Shown in pieces: positions 36,090 through 44,440 of a DNA stretch of 50,052 nucleotides; positions within the stretch are counted from its first letter, which is position 1, and the number at the start of each line of letters is the position of its first letter. A program made the position numbers and the translations under genes. Under the pieces are notes generated by a model. The model made no database searches. It had not been told where the DNA came from and saw only the letters and a program-made list of their open reading frames with translations. The DNA comes from Lishizhenia tianjinensis (GTDB lineage: Bacteria > Bacteroidota > Bacteroidia > Flavobacteriales_D > Crocinitomicaceae): assembly GCA_945902115.1 (NCBI GenBank), contig CAMDLY010000015.1, positions 1 to 50,052 on the forward strand. The letters run 5' to 3'.

Positions 36090-36824
36090 ATGAATCTAGA
36101 AAAGATCGACATAAATCCATCAAATATACCGCGTCATATTGCACTGATAATGGATGGAAATGGCAGATGGGCCAAACAAAGAGGGGAACACCGATTGTTT
36201 GGGCACACAAAGGGTGTGGACGCTGTGCGAGAGGTGTTGAAAGCTGCTAAGTCTTTCGGTGTAGAGTACCTTACACTTTATGCCTTTTCAACAGAAAATT
36301 GGAACCGACCGCAACAAGAAGTAGATGGTTTGATGAGTTTACTAGTAGATTCAATTACGAACGAATTACCAGAATTACAAAAGCAGGGGGTGAAATTGCA
36401 GGTGATAGGGGATTTTAAAGGGCTGCCGGAAACCTGTCAAGTAAGTTTATCTGAAGGCATGGAGTCCACGAAACATAATACGGAGATAAACTTAGTATTA
36501 GCCTTAAATTACAGTGCAAAATGGGAAATCACACAGTGTGTTCGTGAAATTTCATTAAAAGTTGCGAAAAACGAAATGATTATCGACGATATTACTCCGG
36601 AGCTTATTTCTTTACATTTAACAACAAAAGATATACCTGATCCCGAGTTGCTAATTAGAACAAGTGGCGAGCACCGAATTAGCAATTTTTTGCTTTGGCA
36701 GTTGGCATATGCAGAGTTTTATTTTACCGAAACCCACTGGCCCGACTTTGGAAAAGAAGAATTACGCGCCGCAATAATTTCTTATCAATCACGAGAGAGA
36801 CGATTTGGTATGGTCTCAGAATAA
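36090..36824 (+). CDS. uppS: Isoprenyl transferase (undecaprenyl diphosphate synthase)
   Basis: Cis-prenyltransferase that makes the C55 lipid carrier for peptidoglycan and glycan assembly. The 244-residue protein has the IPRHIALIMDGNGRWAKQRG opening with catalytic Asp22, the GHTKGVDAVREVLKAA helix, the LTLYAFSTENWNRP motif and the late DIPDPELLIRTSGEHRISNFLLWQLAYAEFYF region (read ELLIRTSGEHRISNFLLWQ). It overlaps bamA by one base (TAATG), so both are read from the promoter in front of uppS. Cytoplasmic, at the membrane. Confidence 0.97.
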   Translation: MNLEKIDINPSNIPRHIALIMDGNGRWAKQRGEHRLFGHTKGVDAVREVLKAAKSFGVEYLTLYAFSTENWNRPQQEVDGLMSLLVDSITNELPELQKQGVKLQVIGDFKGLPETCQVSLSEGMESTKHNTEINLVLALNYSAKWEITQCVREISLKVAKNEMIIDDITPELISLHLTTKDIPDPELLIRTSGEHRISNFLLWQLAYAEFYFTETHWPDFGKEELRAAIISYQSRERRFGMVSE

Positions 36825-39388
36825 TGTTTAAAATGAAGTATTACCTCTTTCTTTTATTTTTCATCTTTTCTAATGCCGTCTCATTAGCTCAAAACACTCC
36901 CATAACTATTGGAGGAATGGACTTCGGTTATGAGTCCCCAAGGGAGTATGAATTAGGCCCAATTAGGGTATTAGGGGCAGACAATTATGATCATCAGGCA
37001 ATTAAATTAATTGCGGGGCTCAGACAAGGCCAGAGGATTATGGTGCCAGGCCAACCCGTTACAAATGCAATAAAGAATTTATGGGCAGAGGGAATTTTTT
37101 CCAACGTTAGCATTTATGCTGAAAAAGAAATAGCAGGAGTGCTTTACTTAGTAATTGAGCTAGCTCCACGACCGAAGTTATCCAAGTACAAGTTCAAAGG
37201 AATTAACAGGAGAGAAGCAGATAAATTAAGAGAGGAAATAGCTTTGTATGCTGGGAAAACAATCACGGAAAATTTAGTTTTTCAAACAACTAATAAAATC
37301 AAGGGGTATTTTCGAGAGAAGGGATATTATGACACCAAAGTCAAAATAAACCGAGAAAAAGACACACTCATTAACGATTCGGAATTATTTTTAATTGACA
37401 TCGCTAAGGGTCCTCGAATAGGCATTAAAAAAATAGAAATTATAGGAAACAACACCGTTCCGTCATGGAAACTTAAAGCAGCCATGAAAGATACAAAAGC
37501 AAAACTTTTTTATCGGTTTTGGAAAAGATCTAAATTAACAGAGTCGGCATACGAGCGCGATAAACTTGCAATGATGCAAAAATTTAATAAGGCTGGGTTG
37601 AGGGATGCGATGATTATCAAGGACACGATTATTAAATTAGACGATAATAATTTAATGATAAAAATCAATATTCAAGAAGGTGAAAAATATTATTTTGGTG
37701 AATTTGATTGGATAGGAAACACAAAATATAGATCAAGTTTTTTAGACTCCTTGATTGGAATAAAAAAAGGAGATGTATACAATAATGCATTATTAGAACA
37801 GCGCTTGAACGGCAGCCCAGACGAAAGAGATGTAAGGTCTATTTACATGAATAGGGGGCACTTATTTTTCAACCTAATCGCTGTTGAAACGAACGTGACA
37901 AACAATCAAATAAACCACCAGATACGTATATTAGAAGGCAAAGAAGCCCGTATTGGCGACATAAGCATAAAAGGAAACACAAAAACGAACGATAAAGTTA
38001 TCCTCCGTGAAATAAGAACGAAACCGGGTGATATTTTTAATAAATCTGATATAATGCGCACGCAACGCGAATTGGCACAACTCGGGTTTTTTAATGAACA
38101 AGCGTTTCAAGTAAATCCGATACCAAATCCCGCCAACGGGACTGTTGATATTGAATATGTTGTAGAGGAGAAGTCGTCCGATCAGATTGAGTTATCAGGC
38201 GGTTACGGTGGGGCTGGACTAACTACTCGGGGCGGAATTATTGGCACATTGGGCTTGACTTTTAATAATTTTTCTACCCGAAACTTCTTTAAAAAAGAGG
38301 CTTGGTCACCACTTCCCGGAGGAGATGGGCAACGACTTTCTATCCGTGCCCAAACCTCAGGTAGATTTTATCAAGGGTACAACTTTTCATTCACTGAACC
38401 TTGGCTTGGTGGTAAGAAACCAAATTCTTTATCTTTTTGGGTTAATCATACAGCGCTTTCCTCAAGTGGAACTTTACGGACCGACCCCAATTATACAGGG
38501 GTGGGGATAACAGGTGTTGGTCTCGGTCTTGGTAGAAGAAAAAAGTGGCCAGATGATTACTTTTCTGCCTATTACGAATTAGGATATCAGTTCTACGATG
38601 TGGTAAATGACTTTAGGTTTCCCCTAATTGAAAAGGGAAAAGCCAATGATATTTCATTAAGATACACCTTACAAAGAACTTCTGTAAGCTCTCCAATTTA
38701 TCCTCAGAGCGGCTCTAACTTTTTATTTACAACGAAAGCAACATTGCCATATTCTCTCTTTACTGAGGTGGATTACGCAGGAGCCACAACAGCAGAAAGG
38801 ATTAGGTTCCTCGAGTATTACAAATTTAAGTTGACAGGCGAGTGGTTTTTACCTGTAAGCCCCGATAAAAAACTTGTGATAATGTCGCGTTTTGGTTATG
38901 GATTTATGGGCGCCTACAATAAAGAGAAAGGTGTTACTCCGTTTGATCGTTTTGTCATGGGAGGAAGTGGATTAACAGGCGTTGGTCAAATAGGCGGCCG
39001 AGAAATAATCGCAATGAGGGGTTATGAAGATCAAACCGTTTCTTCTGATGGAGGAGACCCCTTGATTGCTAAGTACACATTAGAGCTGCGCTATCCGATA
39101 TCGTTAAATCCTTCGGCTACTTTTTACGCGTTAACTTTTTTGGAAGCAGGGAACACCTACCCGTCGTTTCAAAAATTTAATCCATTCAATGTAAAAAGAG
39201 CTGCTGGCATCGGTATTCGTGTTTTCTTGCCTATGTTTGGAATGCTTGGTTTGGATTATGGTTTAGGTTTTGATGAGCTCGATAATTGGTCAAATGGATT
39301 TGGAAAAGCTTCCGACCAGTCAATCAAGCAAAAAGGATTTTATCCAAAGTTGAGTTTTACCATCGGAATGAACCTTGGCGAGTTATAA
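36824..39388 (+). CDS. bamA: Outer membrane protein assembly factor BamA
   Basis: Omp85 protein that inserts beta-barrels in the outer membrane, 854 residues. The start is ATG 36824, one base into the uppS stop, followed by a signal peptide ending near AVSLAQN. A longer reading from 36695 lies inside uppS and is not used. POTRA domains fill about 25-480 (VNQLIKGLRQGQRIM-like IAGLRQGQRIMVPGQPV, VILREIRTKPGDIFNKSDI, RTQRELAQLGFFNEQ), and the barrel follows with GGYGGAGLTTRGG, FTEPWLGG, the conserved FDRFVMGGSGLTG and MRGYEDQ. The last residue is leucine (SFTIGMNLGEL) rather than the usual aromatic. In flavobacteria bamA with uppS and skp is a common group. Confidence 0.97.
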   Translation: MFKMKYYLFLLFFIFSNAVSLAQNTPITIGGMDFGYESPREYELGPIRVLGADNYDHQAIKLIAGLRQGQRIMVPGQPVTNAIKNLWAEGIFSNVSIYAEKEIAGVLYLVIELAPRPKLSKYKFKGINRREADKLREEIALYAGKTITENLVFQTTNKIKGYFREKGYYDTKVKINREKDTLINDSELFLIDIAKGPRIGIKKIEIIGNNTVPSWKLKAAMKDTKAKLFYRFWKRSKLTESAYERDKLAMMQKFNKAGLRDAMIIKDTIIKLDDNNLMIKINIQEGEKYYFGEFDWIGNTKYRSSFLDSLIGIKKGDVYNNALLEQRLNGSPDERDVRSIYMNRGHLFFNLIAVETNVTNNQINHQIRILEGKEARIGDISIKGNTKTNDKVILREIRTKPGDIFNKSDIMRTQRELAQLGFFNEQAFQVNPIPNPANGTVDIEYVVEEKSSDQIELSGGYGGAGLTTRGGIIGTLGLTFNNFSTRNFFKKEAWSPLPGGDGQRLSIRAQTSGRFYQGYNFSFTEPWLGGKKPNSLSFWVNHTALSSSGTLRTDPNYTGVGITGVGLGLGRRKKWPDDYFSAYYELGYQFYDVVNDFRFPLIEKGKANDISLRYTLQRTSVSSPIYPQSGSNFLFTTKATLPYSLFTEVDYAGATTAERIRFLEYYKFKLTGEWFLPVSPDKKLVIMSRFGYGFMGAYNKEKGVTPFDRFVMGGSGLTGVGQIGGREIIAMRGYEDQTVSSDGGDPLIAKYTLELRYPISLNPSATFYALTFLEAGNTYPSFQKFNPFNVKRAAGIGIRVFLPMFGMLGLDYGLGFDELDNWSNGFGKASDQSIKQKGFYPKLSFTIGMNLGEL

Positions 39389-39406
39389 TTTTTAGCAATA
39401 AATGTG

Positions 39407-39414
39407 TAACTTCG
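39407..39414 (+). promoter_or_regulatory. Promoter -7 element of the skp pair (TAACTTCG)
   Basis: One-mismatch form of TAnnTTTG with the same TTCG ending seen before uppS, 26 bases before the first skp ATG at 39441. Confidence 0.4.
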
Positions 39415-39440
39415 CCGTTCCTTACAGACAATAAAGCACC

Positions 39441-39953
39441 ATGGTTAAATATTGTTTCGTACTTCTTTTTGTTCTTGGCATTACTTTTGTCAAGGGACAA
39501 ACTTATGCGTTTATAGATTCAGATTATATTTTAAAAAATGTTCCTGAATATATATCTGCTAAAGAAAAATTAGATAAGCTGGCAGAGAAATGGACAAAAG
39601 AAATAGAAGATAGATATGCCGCTGTTAAAACTAAGAAAGGAAACTTCGAGCGCGAAGAAGTTCTTTTACCCGCCGAGGAAAAGACAAAGCGAAAAGCGGA
39701 AATTGAAAAATTAGAAAAAGAGGCGGTAGATTTGCAAACACAACATTTTGGGGCTAACGGAGATTATTTTGAAAAGCGCCAAGAACTTGTGAAGCCTACT
39801 CAAGATAGGGTTTATACGGCAATGAAGAAAGTGGCAAAAAGAGACGGATATGCTTTTGTTTTCGATAAGGCCAATCAAAGTAATTTGCTTTATGCGGAGA
39901 AAGAGTACGACATAAGCGAGTCTGTTTTAGAAGAAATGGGAATAACTAAATAA
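39441..39953 (+). CDS. skp: OmpH/Skp family periplasmic chaperone, copy 1
   Basis: Exported chaperone of 170 residues that holds unfolded outer-membrane proteins in the periplasm. Signal peptide MVKYCFVLLFVLGITFVKGQ (about 1-20), then FIDSDYILKNVPEYISAKEKLDKL, a long charged coiled-coil (about 50-110, ERYAAVKTKKG-like DRYAAVKTKKGNFER), and the closing AMKKVAKRDGYAFVFDKANQSNLLYAEKEYDIS (read VAKRDGYAFVFDKANQ). Together with bamA and a second skp copy it forms an outer-membrane assembly group. A possible promoter (TAACTTCG) lies upstream. Confidence 0.9.
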   Translation: MVKYCFVLLFVLGITFVKGQTYAFIDSDYILKNVPEYISAKEKLDKLAEKWTKEIEDRYAAVKTKKGNFEREEVLLPAEEKTKRKAEIEKLEKEAVDLQTQHFGANGDYFEKRQELVKPTQDRVYTAMKKVAKRDGYAFVFDKANQSNLLYAEKEYDISESVLEEMGITK

Positions 39954-39961
39954 ATATAAAA

Positions 39962-40477
39962 ATGAAAAGAATAGTAACAATGTTATTTTTAGTAGTGGCG
40001 GTTGGGGTAAATGCTCAACAAAAAATAGGGCACGTCAATTCCCAACGTTTATTAGACACATTAGCGTCATATAAAGAAGCGGGAAAAAAACTAGAGCAAA
40101 AAAGAACAGAGGAAATCACAAAATACCAAACCTTGGAGAAAGCATTTCAAGCCGAGTACAATAGGTTGATGGAAGAGGCCCCAGAAATGCCAAAATTAAT
40201 GCTAGAGCAAGAGCAGCAAAAACTAATGGTTAAACAACAAGAGTTAGAGAACTTCGAACCAGAAATGACAAGAAAGCTGCAAATGTACCAACAACAATAC
40301 ATGGAGCCTATTTTAGAGAGAACCCAAAAGGCGATTGCCATTGTGGCAGATCGTAAAAAGTTGAATTATATTTTTGACGAAACTGTTTCACTTTATTTTA
40401 AAGGAGGAATAGATTGCACCGCTGAGGTGTTGTCGGAGTTGTTGAAGCTTGATGCGGAAGCAATGAAAATGAAGTAA
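39962..40477 (+). CDS. skp: OmpH/Skp family periplasmic chaperone, copy 2
   Basis: Second Skp-like protein, 171 residues, 8 bases after copy 1 and clearly a diverged paralogue. Signal peptide KRIVTMLFLVVAVGVNAQQ, then KIGHVNSQRLLDTLASYKEAGKKLEQKRTEEIT (read HVNSQRLLDTLASYKEAGKK), a glutamine- and glutamate-rich coiled-coil arm (about 45-120, with LEQEQQKLMVKQQELENFEPE), and a short head ending YIFDETVSLYFKGGIDCTAE (read LNYIFDETVSLYFKGG). The two copies may form mixed trimers. A terminator follows. Confidence 0.9.
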   Translation: MKRIVTMLFLVVAVGVNAQQKIGHVNSQRLLDTLASYKEAGKKLEQKRTEEITKYQTLEKAFQAEYNRLMEEAPEMPKLMLEQEQQKLMVKQQELENFEPEMTRKLQMYQQQYMEPILERTQKAIAIVADRKKLNYIFDETVSLYFKGGIDCTAEVLSELLKLDAEAMKMK

Positions 40478-40501
40478 AGTGATCTTATAATATTAAACAT
40501 T

Positions 40502-40527
40502 AGGCAACCCAACAGGTTGCCTTTTTT
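40502..40527 (+). terminator. Intrinsic terminator after the skp pair
   Basis: Stem GGCAACC / GGTTGCC (40503-40509 and 40515-40521), five-base loop, six T residues. Confidence 0.88.
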
Positions 40528-40529
40528 GT

Positions 40530-40537
40530 TAGCTTTG
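40530..40537 (+). promoter_or_regulatory. Promoter -7 element of murI (TAGCTTTG)
   Basis: Exact TAnnTTTG match beginning 3 bases after the skp terminator T run and ending 8 bases before the murI ATG at 40546, another very short leader. Confidence 0.55.
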
Positions 40538-40545
40538 ATTTTTAA

Positions 40546-41361
40546 ATGGGACCAATAGGAGTTTTTGATTCAGGGTATGGAGGATTAACAGTATTAAATG
40601 CCGTTAGAGAACATTTGCCCAACTACGAATACATATATTTAGGGGATAATGCTAGGGCTCCGTACGGCAGTCGTTCGTTTGACGTTGTCCATGAGTTTAC
40701 GTGGCAGGCTGTTGAATTTTTATTTAAACAGGGATGCCCACTGATTATTATTGCCTGCAACACAGCGTCGGCTAAAGCGCTCAGGACTATTCAACAAACA
40801 CAACTTTTGGACAGCTATTCTGGAAGGCGCGTGTTGGGCGTTATACGCCCGAGTACAGAAACCATTGGTGAGTGGACAAAATCCAACCATGTGGGTATTC
40901 TAGGAACATTAGGAACTATTCAGTCATGTTCTTACATTATAGAGTTAGAAAAATACGCCCCTCAAATAACCACGCACCAACTGGCCTGTCCTATGTGGGT
41001 TCCTTTGATTGAAAATAATTACCATAATACAGACGCGGGCAGAGCAATAATCAGAGAGGATGTTGATAAATTGCTGTCTATGAGTGCTGATATCGACACA
41101 ATAGTGCTTGCGTGCACACATTATCCAATAATCGAAAATCAGATTAAAGAATTAGTAGGACCTAGAGTCAAGGTTTTTTCTCAAGGTCAAATTGTAGCAA
41201 AGAAGTTAAAAGAGTATTTGGAGAGGCACACGGAAATTGATAATTTATTATCGAAATCCGGAAAGGTGTCCTACATTACTACAGAAAACACGGAGGTATT
41301 TAACGATAAGGCTTCTAAATACCTAGGTCTCCAAATACAATCTTTACACACCCATTTATAA
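40546..41361 (+). CDS. murI: Glutamate racemase
   Basis: Makes D-glutamate for peptidoglycan, 271 residues, cytoplasmic. Substrate and fold motifs: GVFDSGYGGLTVL (Asp8, Ser9), LGDNARAPYGSRS, the first catalytic cysteine Cys71 in IIACNTASAKAL, and the second Cys190 in VLACTHYPII. It is preceded by its own terminator-promoter junction and runs forward to within 1 base of the convergent DUF4296 lipoprotein gene, with no terminator between them. Confidence 0.97.
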   Translation: MGPIGVFDSGYGGLTVLNAVREHLPNYEYIYLGDNARAPYGSRSFDVVHEFTWQAVEFLFKQGCPLIIIACNTASAKALRTIQQTQLLDSYSGRRVLGVIRPSTETIGEWTKSNHVGILGTLGTIQSCSYIIELEKYAPQITTHQLACPMWVPLIENNYHNTDAGRAIIREDVDKLLSMSADIDTIVLACTHYPIIENQIKELVGPRVKVFSQGQIVAKKLKEYLERHTEIDNLLSKSGKVSYITTENTEVFNDKASKYLGLQIQSLHTHL

Positions 41362-41362
41362 A

Positions 41363-41686
41363 TTATAAGCCGTTGCGTTTTCTGTTTAAATTGGCTATAA
41401 TTTCATGTTGCATGTCTAGCAAAGTCTCAGGTTTATGGGCATAATAGGTGAAGCTTTCCTCGTATTGTTTTTTTGAAACACCGTGGCTTTTTAATAGCTG
41501 GGTATAGCTGCTGTCGAGAGAAACTTTATATACGCTTGGGCTTCCATAACTCAATTGGTAGTGGTTTTCTATAAGAAAAACATCCTCCATTATTTTTAAC
41601 ATCTTATCTTTTGGAATTACATCAGGCTCTTCATTGACCCCACAGCTAACAAATAGCAAAATAAGTATTAAATACAAGCACTTCAT
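41363..41686 (-). CDS. DUF4296 family lipoprotein
   Basis: Predicted lipoprotein of 107 residues. Signal peptide and lipobox MKCLYLILILLFVSCG (Cys15), then the DUF4296 opening VIPKDKMLKIMEDVFLIENHYQ and a helical body with GVSKKQYEESFTYYAHKPE. Function is unknown for the family. It is the last gene of the reverse group, overlapping the dihydroorotase stop by 4 bases (ATGA). I believe these two are often adjacent in flavobacteria. Confidence 0.8.
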   Translation of the reverse strand: MKCLYLILILLFVSCGVNEEPDVIPKDKMLKIMEDVFLIENHYQLSYGSPSVYKVSLDSSYTQLLKSHGVSKKQYEESFTYYAHKPETLLDMQHEIIANLNRKRNGL

Positions 41687-43017
41687 AAGTCAAACATCAG
41701 TCTTTCCCCCGCAGCATGGCTAACTATTCGATTATTATCCCAAACAATTTGTCCATTTACCAAAGTGGTGTTTATTTTATGTGAGAACGTATATCCTTCG
41801 AAAGGTGACCAACCGCATTGATACAATAGGTTGGTTTTATTTACAGGCGTTGTTGAATTTGGGTCTACAATCACGAGATCAGCATTATAACCCTCGCGAA
41901 TGAACCCCCTATTCTCTATCCTGAAGAGTATGGCTGGAGAATGAGACATTTTTTCCACTAACTTTTCGATGCTTATTTTCCCTTGTTTTACTTTTTCTAG
42001 CATGGCAAGGAGTGCGTGTTGTACCAAAGGCCCCCCAGATGGCGCATTGGAGTATGTTAACGATTTTTCTTCAAGAGTGTGTGGCGCATGATCGGTGGCA
42101 ATAACATCTATTCTATTATCCAATACCGCATCCCAAATCGCTTCGCGATCTTTTACAGATTTTACAGCGGGGTTCCATTTTATGAAATTACCTTTTTCAG
42201 GATAATCTTCCGTCGAGAACCATAAATGATGTACACAAGCCTCGGCAGTAATTTTTTTATCCGCTAATGGAGTGCTTTTATCGAATAAAGAGAGCTCTTT
42301 TTCTGTCGAAATATGCAGCACATGCAGCCTGGCACTGTGTTTTTTAGCTAGTGAAACCGCTAGTGATGAAGACAGGAAACAGGCGTTTTCATCTCTAATT
42401 AAAGGATGAGCTTCTACAGGGATGTTGTCGCCATAGATTTCTTTAAATTTCGCTAAATTAGTTTTAATTGTGTGTTCGTCTTCGCAATGCGTGGCAATGA
42501 GAAGGGGAACATTGGCAAAGAGCTTATTCAGGGTTTGCTCGTTATCTACAAGCATATTTCCTGTGGAAGACCCCATGAATACTTTTATCCCACAAACATT
42601 TTTAGCGTCTGTTTTTAGCACTTCTTCTAGGTTATCATTGGAGGCGCCCATAAAAAATGAATAATTAGCAGCGGAATGTTTAGCGCCCAAAATATATTTT
42701 TCTGCTAATAAATCTTGAGTTAAAGTGTTGGGGACGGTGTTAGGCATTTCCATGAAGGAGGTTATTCCTCCCGCAACAGCAGCTCTTGATTCAGTCCTAA
42801 TACAGGCCTTATGTGTTAGGCCGGGTTCTCTGAAATGAACTTGATCATCTATACAACCAGGCAAGACATAACAACCCTCAGCATTAATTTCTGTGCTATT
42901 TACAGGAGGATCAATTACGCTAGAAATTTTTTTGATTTTACCATTTTCTATGAGTAGATCCCCACTCCAAACAACCCCTTCATTTACAAAGGTTCCGTTC
43001 TTAATAACTACTGTCAT
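41683..43017 (-). CDS. pyrC: Dihydroorotase
   Basis: Zinc amidohydrolase for the third step of pyrimidine synthesis (carbamoyl-aspartate to dihydroorotate). I use the ATG at 43017, giving 444 residues; the ATG at 43041 would sit inside the upstream glycosyltransferase gene, whereas 43017 makes a 4-base ATGA overlap, as at other junctions here. Motifs: QVHFREPGLTHK (first metal ligands), MEMPNTVPNT, IKVFMGSSTGNM (metal-bridging lysine position), HCEDEHTI, LHVLHIST and DVIATDHAPHTLEEK. It precedes a DUF4296 lipoprotein. A catalytically active enzyme is expected. Confidence 0.93.
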   Translation of the reverse strand: MTVVIKNGTFVNEGVVWSGDLLIENGKIKKISSVIDPPVNSTEINAEGCYVLPGCIDDQVHFREPGLTHKACIRTESRAAVAGGITSFMEMPNTVPNTLTQDLLAEKYILGAKHSAANYSFFMGASNDNLEEVLKTDAKNVCGIKVFMGSSTGNMLVDNEQTLNKLFANVPLLIATHCEDEHTIKTNLAKFKEIYGDNIPVEAHPLIRDENACFLSSSLAVSLAKKHSARLHVLHISTEKELSLFDKSTPLADKKITAEACVHHLWFSTEDYPEKGNFIKWNPAVKSVKDREAIWDAVLDNRIDVIATDHAPHTLEEKSLTYSNAPSGGPLVQHALLAMLEKVKQGKISIEKLVEKMSHSPAILFRIENRGFIREGYNADLVIVDPNSTTPVNKTNLLYQCGWSPFEGYTFSHKINTTLVNGQIVWDNNRIVSHAAGERLMFDL

Positions 43018-43727
43018 AGCCTCATTGTTTTCATTTTCCAAACCCCAAAAAAGGCCTCTTTGAAGATTTTTGTACTCATTTTAGATTCACCAAATTCACG
43101 ATCTACAAATGTTATAGGAACCTCTGTTAATCGGAAGCCATTTTTTTTAGCGGCATATTTCATACACACCTGAAAAGCGTATCCTTTGAATGGTATATTG
43201 TCTAACTTGATAGACTCTAATACTGATCTCTTATAACATTTAAAACCAGCGGTTGTGTCTTTAATATTTATCCAAAGAATTAAACGCACGTAGACACTTG
43301 CAAAATATGACATCATCCATCGTGAAACAGGCCAATTGACAATTTTTCCTCCTTTACAATACCTTGAGCCAATAGCGACATCAGCCCCCTTTTCACAGGC
43401 ATTTTTAAGTCGAATTAAATCTGACGGATTGTGTGAAAAATCACAGTCCATTTCAAAAATGTAACCGTATCCCCTTTCAAGACAGTATTTAAATCCATGG
43501 ATGTAAGCGGTTCCCAAGCCCAGCTTTCCCGACCGTTGTTCTAAAAATAGTTTACCGTTAAACTCTTGTTGCAAAGAAATAATTTTGCTTGCAGTTCCAT
43601 CAGGGCTGTTATCATCGATAAATAAAATGTGGCAATCCAAGGATTCGTTAAAAATGGCACGCACCATATTTTCGACGTTATCGATTTCATTGAATGTGGG
43701 GATTATAATAATCGAGAGGTCACGCAT
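43014..43727 (-). CDS. Dolichol-phosphate mannose synthase-like glycosyltransferase (GT2)
   Basis: Family 2 glycosyltransferase of 237 residues, like Dpm1/polyprenol monophosphomannose synthase, using a nucleotide sugar to charge a polyprenyl phosphate. N-terminus LSIIIIPTFNEIDNVENMV, sugar-nucleotide residues IDDNSPDGTAS, the DxD-type motif FEMDCDFSHNP and the acceptor region GSRYCKGGKIVNWPVSRW. TTAGFKCYKR and the C-terminal FVDREFGESKMS follow. No membrane anchor. It opens a reverse group with dihydroorotase and the DUF4296 lipoprotein, from a TATCTTCG promoter. Confidence 0.9.
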   Translation of the reverse strand: MRDLSIIIIPTFNEIDNVENMVRAIFNESLDCHILFIDDNSPDGTASKIISLQQEFNGKLFLEQRSGKLGLGTAYIHGFKYCLERGYGYIFEMDCDFSHNPSDLIRLKNACEKGADVAIGSRYCKGGKIVNWPVSRWMMSYFASVYVRLILWINIKDTTAGFKCYKRSVLESIKLDNIPFKGYAFQVCMKYAAKKNGFRLTEVPITFVDREFGESKMSTKIFKEAFFGVWKMKTMRL

Positions 43728-43735
43728 ATATATAT

Positions 43736-43743
43736 CGAAGATA
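43736..43743 (-). promoter_or_regulatory. Promoter -7 element of the glycosyltransferase operon (TATCTTCG)
   Basis: TATCTTCG on the reverse strand, one mismatch from TAnnTTTG, ends 8 bases before the ATG at 43727. Confidence 0.45.
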
Positions 43744-43787
43744 CGTAATAATTAGCCTAAATTATCCGGTGAAAGAGGTAAAAATGT

Positions 43788-43819
43788 TGCAAAAAAAAGC
43801 CGCTCAAAAAAGCGGCTTT
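43788..43819 (-). terminator. Intrinsic terminator after rplY
   Basis: Stem AAAGCCGCT / AGCGGCTTT (43796-43804 and 43811-43819), six-base loop, followed on the reverse strand by a run of T. It ends the prs-rplY operon. Confidence 0.88.
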
Positions 43820-43835
43820 CAATATAACATACTTT

Positions 43836-44426
43836 TTACGCTTCTTCTTCCTCGTCATCCCCAGCATCAGCGCCTTTAATAGCACCTCTAGCCATTTTCA
43901 CAGAAACAACGACGGCATTCGCAGGGTCTAATATTTTTACCCCGGGAATTTCAATTGAATTAACACGAATAGATTGACCGATTTTCAACTTAGAAATATC
44001 CAAAGTAATCGCATCTGGTAAATCTTTCGGTAACCCAACACATTGTAAAAGTCTAAATACTGTCATAAGCTTACCACCAGCCATTACACCTCGAGAAGAA
44101 CCAACAACGCGCACAGGCAATTTCACACGAATCTCCTTAGTGTCTGTTAATTCTAAAAAGTCGACATGTTGAATGGTGTCTTTTGTTGGATGTTGCTGCA
44201 ATTCTTGAATAATACCTCTGGTTTTTTTTCCTTCGATACTAAGTTCAACTTGGTAGACATCAGGAGAAAATATTATTTTCTCGATTTCTACTCGCTTCAC
44301 AGAAAAGTGTGTTTGTTCACCCTGGCCATAAAGCACACAAGGCACGCGACCTGCATTTCGCAGAATAGCAGCGTCCTTTTTCCCTACGTTCGCTCTGAGC
44401 GAACCGCTCAATTGTGCTGTTTTCAT
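43836..44426 (-). CDS. rplY: 50S ribosomal protein L25/general stress protein Ctc
   Basis: Two-domain L25 (CTC type), 196 residues. The N-terminal 5S rRNA-binding domain (about 1-90) has MKTAQLSGSLRANVGKKDAA and VLYGQGEQTHFSVKR; the TL5-type C-terminal domain (about 100-180) has LTDTKEIRVKLPVRVVGSSRG and GVKILDPANAVVVSV. The tail is acidic (GDDEEEEA). It lies 14 bases after prs and ends at a strong terminator. Prs-rplY is a common bacterial gene pair. Confidence 0.96.
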   Translation of the reverse strand: MKTAQLSGSLRANVGKKDAAILRNAGRVPCVLYGQGEQTHFSVKRVEIEKIIFSPDVYQVELSIEGKKTRGIIQELQQHPTKDTIQHVDFLELTDTKEIRVKLPVRVVGSSRGVMAGGKLMTVFRLLQCVGLPKDLPDAITLDISKLKIGQSIRVNSIEIPGVKILDPANAVVVSVKMARGAIKGADAGDDEEEEA

Positions 44427-44440
44427 GTATATATATTAAT

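Noticed and set aside
36695-36823. N-terminal extension of BamA reading back into uppS
   Set aside because: It lies inside uppS in another frame; the signal peptide starts at 36824 or 36833.
43018-43041. Longer start of dihydroorotase at 43041
   Set aside because: Overlaps the glycosyltransferase gene by 28 bases; 43017 makes the usual 4-base overlap and family-like N-terminus.
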